DNA from: Humulus lupulus
Lineage: Eukaryota > Streptophyta > Magnoliopsida > Rosales > Cannabaceae
Direction of reading: 5' to 3'
Assembly: GCF_963169125.1 (NCBI RefSeq)
Contig: NC_084793.1
Location: forward strand, 96,553,071 to 96,617,070
DNA length: 64,000 bases
Part shown: positions 36,815 to 51,199 of the stretch, in pieces
Numbering within the stretch: position 1 is the stretch's first letter
Layout of the letters: every line of letters starts with the position of its first letter
The notes under the pieces: generated by a model
What the model was told of the DNA's origin: nothing
The model's input: the letters and a program-made list of their open reading frames with translations, nothing else
Databases searched by the model: none
Made by a program: the position numbers and the translations under genes

Positions 36815-39800
36815 ATATCAATAAAGAATTAACGCGAACTAAGTTTCTCAAAATCAATGTCCTGGATATAACCAGGTCCTAAACTTAGAAGTTGATTCAA
36901 ATTGATTAATCGATGTTTTTCTTAAAAAGCACGAGATATCAATAAAGAATTAACGCGAACTAAGTTTTTCAAAATCAATATCCTGGAAATAACCAGGTCC
37001 TAAACTTAGAAGTTGATTCAAATTGATTAATCGATGTTTTTCTTAAAAAGCACGAGATATCAATAAAGAATTAACGCGAAATAAGTTTTTCAAAATCAAT
37101 ATCCTGGAAATAACTAGGTCCTAAACTTAGAAGTTGATTTAAATTGATCAGTCGATGTCTTTCTTAAAAAACACGAGATATTAATAAAGAATTAACGTGA
37201 ACTAAGTTTTTCAAAATCAATATCCTGGAAATAACCAGGTCCTAAACTTAGAAGTTGATTCAAATTTATTAATCCATGTTTTTCTTAAAAAGCACGAGAT
37301 ATCAATAAAGAATTAATGCGAACTAAGTTTTTCAAAATCAATGTCCTGGATGCAACCAGGTCCTAAACTTAGAAGTGGATTCAAATTGATTAATCGATGT
37401 TTTTCTTAAAAAACACGAGATATCAATAAAGAATTAACGTGAACTAAGTTTTTCAAAATCAATATCCTGGAAATAACCAGGTCCTAAACTTAGAAGTTGA
37501 TTCAAATTGATTAATTGATGTTTTTCTTAAAAAGCACGAGATATCAATAAAGAATTAACGCGAACTAAGTTTCTCAAAATCAATGTCCTGGACATAACAA
37601 GGTCCTAAACTTAGAAGTTGATTCAAATTGATTAATCGATGTTTTTCTTAAAAAGCACAAGATATCTATAAAGAATTAACGCGAACTAAGTTTTTCAAAA
37701 TCAATATCCTGGAAATAACCAGGACCTAAACTTAGAAGTTGATTCAAATTGATTAATCGATGTTTTTCTTAAAAAGCACGAGATATCAATAAAGAATTAA
37801 CTCGAAATAAGTTTTTCAAAATCAATATCCTGGAAATAACAAGGTCCTAAACTTAGAAGTTTATTCAAATTGATTAATTAATGTTTTTCTTGAAAAACAC
37901 GAGATAACAATAAAGAATTAACGTGAACTAAGCTTTTCAAAATCAATATCCTGGAAATAACCAGGTCCTAAACTTAGAAGTTGATTCAAATTGATTAATT
38001 GATGTTTTTCTTAAAAAACATGAGATATCAATAAAGAATTAACGTGAACTAAGCTTTTCAAAATCAATATCCTGGAAATAACCAGGTCCTAAACTTAGAA
38101 GTTGATTCAAATTGATTAATCGATGTTTTTCTTAAAAAGCACGAGATAACGATAAAGAATTAACGCGAAATAAGTTTTTCAAAATCAATATCCTGGAAAT
38201 AAGTAGGTCCTAAACTTAGAAGTTGATTTAAATTGATCAGTCGATGTCTTTCTTAAAAAGCACGAGATATTAATAAAAAAATTAATGCGAACTAAGTTTT
38301 TGAAAATCAATGTCCTGGATGAAACCAGGTCCTAAACTTAGAAGTTGATTCAAATTGATTAATCGATGTTTTTCTTAAAAAGCACGAGATATCAATAAAG
38401 AATAAATGCGAACTAAGTTTTTCAAAATCAATGTCCTGGATGCAACCAGGTCCTAAACTTAGAAGTTGATTCAAATTGATTAATCGATGTTTTTCTTAAA
38501 AAGCACGAGATATCAATAAAGAATTAACTCGAACTAAGTTTCTCAAAATCAATGCCCTGGATGCAACCAGGTCCTAAACTTAGAAGTTGATTCCAATTGA
38601 TTAATCGATGTTTTTCTTAAAAAGCACGAGATATCAATAAAGAATTAACGCGAACTAAGTTTTTCAATATCAATATCCTGGAAATAACCAGGTCCTAAAC
38701 TTAGAAGTTGATTCAAATTGATTAATCGATGTTTTTCTTAAAAAGCACGAGATATCAATAAAGAATTAACTCGAAATAAGTTTTTCAAAATCAATATCCT
38801 GGAAATAACTAAGTCCTAAACTTAGAAGTTGATTGAAATGGATCAGTCGATGTCTTTCTTAAAAAGAAAAAGATATTAATAAAAAATATAATCCGAACTA
38901 AGTTTTTCAAAATCAATGTCCTCGATGAAACCAGGTCCTAAACTTAGAAGTTGATTCAAATTGATTAACAGATGATTTTCTTAAAAAGCATGAGATATCA
39001 ATAAAGAATTAACGCGAACTAAGTTTCTCAAAATCTATATCTTGGAAATAACCAGGTCCTAAACTTAGATGTTTATTCAAATTGATTAATTGAAGTTTTT
39101 CTTAAAAAGCACGAGATATCAATAAAGAATTAACGTGAACTAAGTTTTTAAAAACCAATATCTTGGAAATAACCAGGTCGTAAACTTAGAAGTTGATTCA
39201 AATTGATTAATCGATGTTTTTCTTAAAAAGCACGAGATATCCATAAAGAATTAACGCGAACTAAGTTTCTCAAAATCAATGTCCTGGATGCAACCAGGTC
39301 CTAAACTTAGAAGTCGATTCAAATTGATTAATCGATGTTTTTCTTAAAAGCACGAGATATCAATAAAGAATTAACGCGAACTAAGTTTTTCAAAATCAAT
39401 ATCCTGTAAATAACCAGGTCCTAAACTTAGAAGTTGATTCAAATTGATTAATCTATGTTTTTCTTAAAAATCACGAGATATCAATAAAGAATTAACGAGA
39501 ACTAAGTTTTTCAAAATCAATATCCTGGAAATAACTAGGTCCTAAACTTAGAAGTTGATTTAAATTGATCAGTCGATGTCTTTCTTAAAAAACACGAGAT
39601 ATCAATAATGAATTAACGTGAACTAAGTTTTTCAAAATCAATATCCTGGAAATAACCAGGTCCTAAACTTAGAAGTTGATTCAAATTGATTAATCCATGT
39701 TTTTCTTAAAAAGCACGAGATATCAATAAAGAATAAATGCGAACTAAGTTTTTCAAAATCAATGTCTTGGATGCAACCAAGTCCTAAACTTAGAAGTTGA

Positions 39801-40688
39801 TTCAAATTGATTAATCGATGTTTTTCTTAAAAAGCACGAGATATCAATAAAGAATTAACGTGAACTAAGTTTTTAAAAATCAATATCTTGGAAATAACCA
39901 GGTCCTAAACATAGAAGTTGATTCAAATTGATTAATCGATGTTTTTCTTAAAAAGCACGAGATATCAATAAAGAATTAACGCGAACTAAGTTTATCAATA
40001 TCAATGTCCTGGATGCAACCAGATCCTAAACTTAGAAGTTGATTCAAATTGATTAATCGATGTTTTTCTTAAAAAGCACGAGATATCAATAAAGAATTAA
40101 CGCGAACTAAGTTTTTCAAAATCAATATCCTGGAAATAACCAGGTCCTAAACTTAGAAGTTGATTCAAATTGATTAATCGATGTTTTTCTTAAAAAGCAC
40201 GAGATATCAATAAATAATTAACTCGAAATAAGTTTTTCAAAATCAATATCCTGGAAATAACTAGGTCCTAAACTTAGAAGTTTATTTAAATTGATCAGTC
40301 GATGTCTTTCTTAAAAAGCATGGGATATTAATAAAAAAATTAATGCGAACTAAGTTTTTCAAAATCAATGTCCTGGATGAAACCAGGTCCTAAACTTAGA
40401 AGTTGATTCAAATTGATTAATCGATGTTTTTCTTAAAAAGCACGAGATATCAATAAAGAATTAACGTGAACTAAGTTTTTAAAAATCAATATCTTGGAAA
40501 TAACCAGGTCCTAAACATAGAAGTTGATTCAAATTGATTAATCGATGTTTTTCTTAAAAAGCACGAGATATCAATAAAGAATTAACGCGAACTAAGTTTA
40601 TCAATATCAATGTCCTGGATGCAACCAGATCCTAGACTCAGAAGTTGATTCAAATTGATTAATCGATGTTTTTCTTAAAAAGCACGAG
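36815..40688 (+). repeat. Tandem segmental duplication, 32-mer copy 2 (3874 bp)
   Basis: This is the second copy, directly adjacent to the first. It ends where the monomer after CCTAGACTCAG continues with TTTTTCAAAATC rather than the TTTCTCAAAATC found after copy 1. Part of the same monomer order (the AGAAAAAGATATT and AAATCTATATC monomers) reappears near 54946-55200, so this 32-mer order, or part of it, also spread elsewhere in the array. Confidence 0.9.
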
Positions 40689-41049
40689 ATATCAATAAAG
40701 AATTAACGCGAACTAAGTTTTTCAAAATCAATATCCTGGAAATAACCAGGTCCTAAACTTAGAAGTTGATTCAAATTGATTAATCGATGTTTTTCTTAAA
40801 AAGCACGAGATATCAATAAAGAATTAACGCGAACTAAGTTTCTCAAAATCAATCTCCTGGATGCTACCAGGTCCTAAACTTAGAAGTTGATTCAAATTGA
40901 TTAATCGATGTTTTTCTTAAAAAGCACGAGATATCTATAAAGAATTAACGCGAACTAAGTTTCTCAAAATCAATGTCCTGGATATAACCAGGTCCTAAAC
41001 TTAGAAGTTGATTCAAATTAATTAATCGATGTTTTTCTTAAAAAGCACG

Positions 41050-44000
41050 AGATATCAATAAAGAATTAACGCGAACTAAGTTTCTCAAAATCAATATCCT
41101 GGATGCAACCAGGTCCTAAACTTAGAAGTTGATTCAAATTGATTAATCGATGTTTTTCTTAAAAAGCACGAGATATCAATAAAGAATTAACGCGAACTAA
41201 GTTTTTCAAAATCAATATCCTGGAAATAACTAGGTCCTAAACTTAGAAGTTGATTTAAATTGATCAGTCGATGTCTTTCTTAGAAAGCACGAGATATTAA
41301 TAAAAAAATTAATGCGAACTAAGTTTTTCAAAATCAATGTCCTGGATGAAACCAGGTCCTAAACTTAGAAGTTGATTCAAATTGATTAATCGATGTTTTA
41401 CTTAAAAAGCACGAGATATCAATAAAGAATTAACGCAAATTAAGTTTCTCAAAATCAATATCCTGGAAATAACCAGGTCCTAAACTTAGAAGTTGATTCA
41501 AATTGATTAATCCATGTTTTTGTTAAAAGCACGAGATATCAATAAAGAATTAACGCGAACTAAGTTTTTCAAAATCAATATCCTGTAAATAACCAGGTCC
41601 TAAACTTAGAAGTTGATTCAAATTGATTAATCGATGTTTTTCTTAAAAATCACGAGATATCAATAAAGAATTAACGCGAACTAAGTTTTTCAAAATCAAT
41701 ATCCTGGAAATAACTAGGTCCTAAACTTAGAAGTTGATTTAAATTGATCAGTCGATGTCTTTCTTAAAAAGCACGAGATATCAATAAAGAATTAACGTGA
41801 ACTAAGTTTTTAAAAATCAATATCCTGGAAATAACCAGGTCCTAAACATAGAAGTTCATTCAAATTGATTAATCGATGTTTTTCTTAAAAAGCACGAGAT
41901 ATCAATAAAGAATTAACGCGAATTAAGTTTCTCAAAATCAATGTCCTGGATGCAACCAGGTCCTAAACTTAGAAGTTGATTGAAATTGATTAATCGATTT
42001 TTTTCTTAAAAGCACGAGATATCAATAAAGAATTAACGCGAACTAAGTTTTTCAAAATCAATATCCTGGAAATAACCAGGTACTAAACTTAGAAGTTGAT
42101 TCAAAATGATTAATCGATGTTTTTCTTAAAAAGCACGAGATATCAATAAAGAATTAACGCGAACTAAGTTTCTCAAAATCAATCTCCTGGATGCTACCAG
42201 GTCCTAAACTTAGAAGTTGATTCAAATTGATTAATCGATGTTTTTCTTAAAAAGCACGAGATATCTATAAAGAATTAACGCGAACTAAGTTTCTCAAAAT
42301 CAATGTCCTGGATATAACCAGGTCCTAAACTTAGAAGTTGATTCAAATTGATTAATCGATGTTTTTCTTAAAAAGCACGAGATATCAATAAAGAATTAAC
42401 GCGAGCTAAGTTTTTCAAAATCAATATCCTGGAAATAACTAGGTCCTAAACTTAGAAGTTGATTTAAATTGATCAGTCGATGTCTTTCTTAGAAAGCACG
42501 AGATATTAATAAAAAAATTAATGCGAACTAAGTTTTTCAAAATCAATGTCCTGGACGAAACCAGGTCCTAAACTTAGAAGTTGATTCAAATTGATTAATC
42601 GATGTTTTACTTAAAAAGCACGAGATATCAATAAAGAATTAACGCAAATTAAGTTTCTCAAAATCAATATCCTGGAAATAACCAGGTCCTAAACTTAGAA
42701 GTTGATTCAAATTGATTAATCCATGTTTTTCTTAAAAAGCACGAGATATCAATAAAGAATTAATGCGAACTAAGTACTTCAAAATCAATGTCCTGGATGC
42801 AACCAGGACCTAAACTTAGAAGTGGATTCAAATTGATTAATCGATGTTTTTCTTAAAAAACACTAGATATCAATAAAGAATTAACGTGAACTAAGTTTTT
42901 CAAAATCAATATCCTGGAAATAACCAGGCCCTAAACTTAGAAGTTGATTCAAATTGATTAAATGATGTTTTACTTAAAAAGAACGAGATATCAATAAAGA
43001 ATTAACGCGAACTAAGTTTCTCAATATCAATGTCCTGGATGCAACCAGGTCCTAAACTTAGAAGTTGATTCAAATTGATTAATCGATGTTTTTCTTAAAA
43101 GCACGAGATATCAATAAAGAATTAACGCGAACTAAGTTTTTCAAAATCAATATCCTGGAAATAACCAGGTCCTAAACTTAGAAGTTGATTCAAATTGATT
43201 AATCGATGTTTTTCTAAAAAAGCACGAGATATCAATAAAGAATTAACGCGAACTAAGTTTTTCAAAATCATTATCCTGGAAATAACTAGGTCCTAAACTT
43301 AGAAGTTGATTTAAATTGATCAGTCGATGCTGTCTTAAAAAACACGAGATATCAATAAAGAATTAACGTGAACTAAGTTTTTCAAAATCAATTTCCTGGA
43401 AATAACCAGGTCCTAAACTTAGAAGTTTATTCAAATTGATTAATCCATGTTTTTCTTAAAAAGCACGAGATATCAATAAAGAATTAATGCGAACTAAGTT
43501 TTTCAAAATCAATGTCCTGGATGCAACCAGGTCCTAAACTTAGAAGTTGATTCAAATTGATTAATTGATGTTTTTCTTAAAAATCACGAGATATCAATAA
43601 AGAATTAACGTGAACTAAGTTTTTCAAAATCAATATCCTGGAAATAACCAGGTCCTAAACTTAGAAGTTGATTCAAATTGATTAATCGATGTTTTTCTTA
43701 AAAAGCACGAGATATCAATAAAGAATTAACGTGAACTAAGTTTCTCAAAATCAATGTCCTGGATGCAACCAAGTCCAATACTTAGAAGTTGATTCAAATT
43801 GATTAATCGATGTTTTTCTTAAAAGCACGAGATATCAATAAAGAATTAACGCGAACTAAGTTTTTCAAAATCAATGTCCTGGATGCAACCAGGTCCTAAA
43901 CTTAGAAGTGGATTCAAATTGATTAATTGATGTTTTTCTTAAAAAACACGAGATATCAATAAAGAATTAACGTGAACTAAGTTTTTCAAAATCAATATCC

Positions 44001-44070
44001 TGGAAATAACCAGGTCCTAAACTTAGAAGTTGATTCAAATTGATTAATCGATGTTTTTCTTAAAAGCACG
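41050..44070 (+). repeat. 25-mer tandem duplication, copy 1 (3021 bp)
   Basis: Markers in the first part recur 3021 bp downstream: TTTTTGTTAAAAGC at about 41517 and 44538, and CTTAGAAAG at 41279 and 44300. Markers in the later part recur only 2899 bp downstream: TAAGTACTTC at 42771 and 45670, TGCTGTCTT near 43329 and 46228, and AAGTCCAATA at 43771 and 46670. The 122-bp difference shows that copy 2 lost one monomer, namely the D monomer present here near 42490. Edges are approximate. Confidence 0.88.
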
Positions 44071-46950
44071 AGATATCAATAAAGAATTAACGCGAACTAA
44101 GTTTCTCAAAATCAATGTCCTGGATGCAACCAGGTCCTAAACTTAGAAGTTGATTCAAATTGATTAATCGATGTTTTTCTTAAAAAGCACGAGATATCAA
44201 TAAAGAATTAACGCGAACTAAGTTTTTCAAAATCAATATCCTGGAAATAACTAGGTCCTAAACTTAGAAGTTGATTTAAATTGATCAGTCGATGTCTTTC
44301 TTAGAAAGCACGAGATATTAATAAAAAAATTAATGCGAACTAAGTTTTTCAAAATCAATGTCCTGGATGAAACCAGGTCCTAAACTTAGAAGTTGATTCA
44401 AATTGATTAATCGATGTTTTACTTAAAAAGCACGAGATATCAATAAAGAATTAACGCAAATTAAGTTTCTCAAAATCAATATCCTGGAAATAACCAGGTC
44501 CTAAACTTAGAAGTTGATTCAAATTGATTAATCCATGTTTTTGTTAAAAGCACGAGATATCAATAAAGAATTAACGCGAACTAAGTTTTTCAAAATCAAT
44601 ATCCTGTAAATAACCAGGTCCTAAACTTAGAAGTTGATTCAAATTGATTAATCGATGTTTTTCTTAAAAATCACGAGATATCAATAAAGAATTAACGCGA
44701 ACTAAGTTTTTCAAAATCAATATCCTGGAAATAACTAGGTCCTAAACTTAGAAGTTGATTTAAATTGATCAGTCGATGTCTTTCTTAAAAAGCACGAGAT
44801 ATCAATAAAGAATTAACGTGAACTAAGTTTTTAAAAATCAATATCCTGGAAATAACCAGGTCCTAAACATAGAAGTTCATTCAAATTGATTAATCGATGT
44901 TTTTCTTAAAAAGCACGAGATATCAATAAAGAATTAACGCGAATTAAGTTTCTCAAAATCAATGTCCTGGATGCAACCAGGTCCTAAACTTAGAAGTTGA
45001 TTGAAATTGATTAATCGATTTTTTTCTTAAAAGCACGAGATATCAATAAAGAATTAACGCGAACTAAGTTTTTCAAAATCAATATCCTGGAAATAACCAG
45101 GTTCTAAACTTAGAAGTTGATTCAAAATGATTAATCGATGTTTTTCTTAAAAAGCACGAGATATCAATAAAGAATTAACGCGAACTAAGTTTCTCAAAAT
45201 CAATCTCCTGGATGCTACCAGGTCCTAAACTTAGAAGTTGATTCAAATTGATTAATCGATGTTTTTCTTAAAAAGCACGAGATATCTATAAAGAATTAAC
45301 GCGAACTAAGTTTCTCAAAATCAATGTCCTGGATATAACCAGGTCCTAAACTTAGAAGTTGATTCAAATTAATTAATCGATGTTTTTCTTAAAAAGCACG
45401 AGATATCAATAAAGAATTAACGCGAACTAAGTTTTTCAAAATCAATGTCCTGGATGAAACCAGGTCCTAAACTTAGAAGTTGATTCAAATTGATTAATCG
45501 ATGTTTTACTTAAAAAGCACGAGATATCAATAAAGAATTAACGCAAATTAAGTTTCTCAAAATCAATATCCTGGAAATAACCAGGTCCTAAACTTAGAAG
45601 TTGATTCAAATTGATTAATCCATGTTTTTCTTAAAAAGCACGAGATATCAATAAAGAATTAATGCGAACTAAGTACTTCAAAATCAATGTCCTGGATGCA
45701 ACCAGGACCTAAACTTAGAAGTGGATTCAAATTGATTAATCGATGTTTTTCTTAAAAAACACTAGATATCAATAAAGAATTAACGTGAACTAAGTTTTTC
45801 AAAATCAATATCCTGGAAATAACCAGGCCCTAAACTTAGAAGTTGATTCAAATTGATTAAATGATGTTTTACTTAAAAAGAACGAGATATCAATAAAGAA
45901 TTAACGCGAACTAAGTTTCTCAATATCAATGTCCTGGATGCAACCAGGTCCTAAACTTAGAAGTTGATTCAAATTGATTAATCGATGTTTTTCTTAAAAG
46001 CACGAGATATCAATAAAGAATTAACGCGAACTAAGTTTTTCAAAATCAATATCCTGGAAATAACCAGGTCCTAAACTTAGAAGTTGATTCAAATTGATTA
46101 ATCGATGTTTTTCTAAAAAAGCACGAGATATCAATAAAGAATTAACGCGAACTAAGTTTTTCAAAATCATTATCCTGGAAATAACTAGGTCCTAAACTTA
46201 GAAGTTGATTTAAATTGATCAGTCGATGCTGTCTTAAAAAACACGAGATATCAATAAAGAATTAACGTGAACTAAGTTTTTCAAAATCAATTTCCTGGAA
46301 ATAACCAGGTCCTAAACTTAGAAGTTTATTCAAATTGATTAATCCATGTTTTTCTTAAAAAGCACGAGATATCAATAAAGAATTAATGCGAACTAAGTTT
46401 TTCAAAATCAATGTCCTGGATGCAACCAGGTCCTAAACTTAGAAGTTGATTCAAATTGATTAATTGATGTTTTTCTTAAAAATCACGAGATATCAATAAA
46501 GAATTAACGTGAACTAAGTTTTTCAAAATCAATATCCTGGAAATAACCAGGTCCTAAACTTAGAAGTTGATTCAAATTGATTAATCGATGTTTTTCTTAA
46601 AAAGCACGAGATATCAATAAAGAATTAACGTGAACTAAGTTTCTCAAAATCAATGTCCTGGATGCAACCAAGTCCAATACTTAGAAGTTGATTCAAATTG
46701 ATTAATCGATGTTTTTCTTAAAAGCACGAGATATCAATAAAGAATTAACGCGAACTAAGTTTTTCAAAATCAATGTCCTGGATGCAACCAGGTCCTAAAC
46801 TTAGAAGTGGATTCAAATTGATTAATTGATGTTTTTCTTAAAAAACACGAGATATCAATAAAGAATTAACGTGAACTAAGTTTTTCAAAATCAATATCCT
46901 GGAAATAACCAGGTCCTAAACTTAGAAGTTGATTCAAATTGATTAATCGA
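44071..46950 (+). repeat. 25-mer tandem duplication, copy 2, one monomer deleted
   Basis: This is the second copy, about 2.9 kb. The junction of the loss lies near 45400-45450. There an ATTAATTAATCG monomer is followed directly by a GGATGAAACC monomer, whereas copy 1 has the GAGCTAAG / AACTAGG / CTTAGAAAG monomer in between. The loss is in register (one repeat), as expected from misaligned exchange. Confidence 0.86.
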
Positions 46951-48180
46951 TGTTTTTCTTAAAAAGCACGAGATATCAATAAAGAATTAACGCGAACTAA
47001 GTTTATCAAAATCAATGTCCTGGATGCAACCAGGTCCTAAAATTAGAAGTTGATTCAAATTGATTAATCGATGTTTTTCTTAAAAAGCACGAGATATCAA
47101 TAAAGAATTAACGCGAACTAAGTTTCTCAAAATCAATGTCCTGGATATAACCAGGTCCTAAACTTAGAAGTTGATTCAAATTGATTAATCGATGTTTTTC
47201 TTAAAAAGCACGAGATATCAATAAATAATTAACTCGAACTAAGTTTATCAAAATCAATGTCCTGGATGCAACCAGATTCTAAACTTAGAAGTTGATTCAA
47301 ATTGATTAATCGATGTTTTTCTTAAAAAGCACGAGATATCAATAAAGAATTAACGCGAACTAAGTTTCTCAAAATCAATGTCCTGGATATAACCAGGTCC
47401 TAAACTTAGAAGTTGATTCAAATTGATTAATCGATGTTTTTCTTAAAAAGCACGAGATATCAATAAAGAATTAACGCGAACTAAGTTTTTCAAAATCAAT
47501 ATCCTGGAAATAACCTGGTCCTAAACTTAGAAGTTGATTCAAATTTATTAATCGATGTTTTTCTTAAAAAGCACGAGATATCAATAAAGAATTAACGCGA
47601 ACTAAGTTTTTCAAAATCAATATCCTGGAAATAACTAGGTCCTAAACTTGGAAGTTGATTTAAATTGATCAGTCGATGTCTTTCTTAAAAAACACGAGAT
47701 ATCAATAAAGAATTAACGTGAACTAAGTTTTTCAAAATCAATATCCTTGAAATAACCAGGTCCTAAACTTAGAAGTTGATTCAAATTGATTAATCCATGT
47801 TTTTCTTAAAAAGCACGAGATATCAATAAAGAATTAATGCGAACTAAGTTTTTCAAAATCAATGTCCTGGATGCAACCAGGTCCTAAACTTAGAAGTGGA
47901 TTCAAATTGATTAATCGATGTTTTTCTTAAAAAACACGAGTAACAATAAAGAATTAACGTGAACTAAGTTTTTCAAAATCAATATCCTGGAAATAACCAG
48001 GTCCTAAACTTAGAAGTTGATTCAATTTGATTAATTGATGTTTTTCTTAAAAAGCACGAGATATCAATAAAGAATTAACGCGAACTAAGTTTCTCAAAAT
48101 CAATGTCCTGGAAATAACCAGGACCTAAACTTAGAAGTTGATTCAAATTGATTAATCGATGTTTTTCTTAAAAAGCACGA
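46500..48180 (+). repeat. 14-mer block copy 1 (offset 2417 bp)
   Basis: Markers recur 2417 bp downstream: AAGTCC at 46670 and 49087, CTAAAATTAGAAG near 47037 and 49454, ATATCCTTGA at 47741 and 50158, CACGAGTA near 47935 and 50352, and GGACCTAAAC at 48121 and 50538. Within the block an internal period of about 604 bp (5 monomers) is visible for the CCTTGAAATAACC monomer (47744 and about 48348). Confidence 0.8.
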
Positions 48181-48916
48181 GATATCAATAAAGAATTAAC
48201 GCGAACTAAGTTTTTCAAAATCAATATCCTGGAAATAACTAGGTCCTAAACTTAGAAGTTGATTTAAATTGATCAGTCGATGTCTTTCTTAAAAAACACT
48301 AGATATCAATAAAGAATTAACGTGAACTAAGTTTTTCAAAATCAATATCCTTGAAATAACCAGGTCCTAAACTTAGAAGTTGATTCAAATTGAATAATCG
48401 ATGTTTTTCTTAAAAAGCACGAGATATCAATAAAGAATTAATGCGAACTAAGTTTTTCAAAATCAATGTCCTGGATGCAACCAGGTCCTAAACTTAGAAG
48501 TGGATTCAAATTGATTAATCGATGTTTTTCTTAAAAAACACGAGTATCAATAAAGAATTAACGTGAACTAAGTTTTTCAAAATCAATATCCTGGAAATAA
48601 CCAGGTCCTAAACTTAGAAGTTGATTCAAATTGATTAATTGATGTTTTTCTTAAAAAGCACGAGATATCAATAAAGAATTAACGCGAACTAAGTTTCTCA
48701 AAATCAATGTCCTGGAAATAACCAGGACCTAAACTTAGAAGTTGATTCAAATTGATTAATCGATGTTTTTCTTAAAAAGCACGAGATATCAATAAAGAAT
48801 TAACGCGAACTAAGTTTTTCAAAATCAATATCCTGGAAATAACTAGGTCCTAAACTTAGAAGTTGATTTAAATTGATCAGTCGATGTCTTTCTTAAAAAA
48901 CACGAGATATCAATAA

Positions 48917-50600
48917 AGAATTAACGTGAACTAAGGTTTTCAAAATCAATAACCTGGAAATAACCAGGTCCTAAACTTAGAAGTTGATTCAATTTGAATA
49001 ATCGATGTTTTTCTTAAAAAGCACGAGATATCAATAAAGAATTATCGCGAACTAAGTTTCTCAAAATCAATGTCCTGGATGCAACCAAGTCCAAAACTTA
49101 GAAGTTGATTCAAATTGATTAATCGATGTTTTTCTTAAAAGCACGAGATATCAATAAAGAATTAACGCGAACTAAGTTTTTCAAAATCAATGTCCTGGAT
49201 GCAACCAGGTCCTAAACTTAGAAGTGGATTCAAATTGATTAATTGATGTTTTTCTTAAAAAACACGAGATATCAATAAAGAATTAACGTGAACTAAGTTT
49301 TTCAAAATCAATATCCTGGAAATAACCAGGTCCTAAACTTAGAAGTTGATTCAAATTGATTAATCGATGTTTTTCTTAAAAAGCACGAGATATCAATAAA
49401 GAATTAACGCGAACTAAGTTTATCAAAATCAATGTCCTGGATGCAACCAGGTCCTAAAATTAGAAGTTGATTCAAATTGATTAATCGATGTTTTTCTTAA
49501 AAAGCACGAGATATCAATAAAGAATTAACGCGAACTAAGTTTCTCAAAATCAATGTCCTGGATATAACCAGGTCCTAAACTTAGAAGTTGATTCAAATTG
49601 ATTAATCGATGTTTTTCTTAAAAAGCACGAGATATCAATAAATAATTAACTCGAACTAAGTTTATCAAAATCAATGTCCTGGATGCAACCAGATCCTAAA
49701 CTTAGAAGTTGATTCAAATTGATTAATCGATGTTTTTCTTAAAAAGCACGAGATATCAATAAAGAATTAACGCGAACTAAGTTTCTCAAAATCAATGTCC
49801 TGGATATAACCAGGTCCTAAACTTAGAAGTTGATTCAAATTGATTAATCGATGTTTTTCTTAAAAAGCACGAGATATCAATAAAGAATTAACGCGAACTA
49901 AGTTTTTCAAAATCAATATCCTGGAAATAACCAGGTCCTAAACTTAGAAGTTGATTCAAATTGATTAATCGATGTTTTTCTTAAAAAGCACGAGATATCA
50001 ATAAAGAATTAACGCGAACTAAGTTTTTCAAAATCAATATCCTGGAAATAACTAGGTCCTAAACTTAGAAGTTGATTTAAATTGATCAGTCGATGTCTTT
50101 CTTAAAAAACACGAGATATCAATAAAGAATTAACGTGAACTAAGTTTTTCAAAATCAATATCCTTGAAATAACCAGGTCCTAAACTTAGAAGTTGATTCA
50201 AATTGATTAATCCATGTTTTTCTTAAAAAGCACGAGATATCAATAAAGAATTAATGCGAACTAAGTTTTTCAAAATCAATGTCCTGGATGCAACCAGGTC
50301 CTAAACTTAGAAGTGGATTCAAATTGATTAATCGATGTTTTTCTTAAAAAACACGAGTATCAATAAAGAATTAACGTGAACTAAGTTTTTCAAAATCAAT
50401 ATCCTGGAAATAACCAGGTCCTAAACTTAGAAGTTGATTCAAATTGATTAATTGATGTTTTTCTTAAAAAGCACGAGATATCAATAAAAAATTAACGCGA
50501 ACTAAGTTTCTCAAAATCAATGTCCTGGAAATAACCAGGACCTAAACTTAGAAGTTGATTCAAATTGATTAATCGATGTTTTTCTTAAAAAGCACGAGAT
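48917..50600 (+). repeat. 14-mer block copy 2 (offset 2417 bp)
   Basis: This is the second copy of the 46500-48180 block, separated from it by about 0.7 kb of other monomers. The correspondence fails after about 50600, where the monomer becomes AACTCGAAATAAATTTTTC. Differences include CACGAGTATCAAT here against CACGAGTAACAAT in copy 1. Confidence 0.78.
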
Positions 50601-51199
50601 ATCAATAAAGAATTAACTCGAAATAAATTTTTCAAATTCAATATCCTGGAAATAACTAGGTCCTAAACTTAGAATTTTATTCAAATTGATTAATTAATGT
50701 TTTTCTTGAAAAACACGAGATAACAATAAAGAATTAACGTGAACTAAGCTTTTCAAAATCAATATCCTGGAAATAACCAGGTCCTAAACTTAGAAGTTGA
50801 TTCAAATTGATTAATTGAAGTTTTTCTTAAAAAACATGAGATATCAATAAAGAATTAACGTGAACTAAGCTTTTCAAAATCAATATCCTGGAAATAACCA
50901 GGTCCAAAACATAGAAGTTGATTCAAATTGATTAATCGATGTTTTTCTTAAATAGCACGAGATAACGATAAAGAATTAACGCGAAATAAGTTTTTCAAAA
51001 TCAATATCCTGGAAATAACTAGGTCCTAAACTTAGAAGTTGATTTAAATTGATCAGTCGATGTCTTTCTTAAAAAGCACGAGATATTAATAAAGAATTAA
51101 CGCGAACTAAGTTTTTCAAAATCAATATCCTGGAAATAACCAGGAACTAAACTTAGAAGTTGATTCAAATTGATTAATTGATGTTTTTCTTAAAAAACA

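Noticed and set aside
42920..45835. Plant telomere-like CCCTAAA
   Set aside because: Most monomers contain TCCTAAAC, and two variants (near 42928 and 45828) read CCCTAAA exactly, but only once per monomer. There is no tandem telomeric run.
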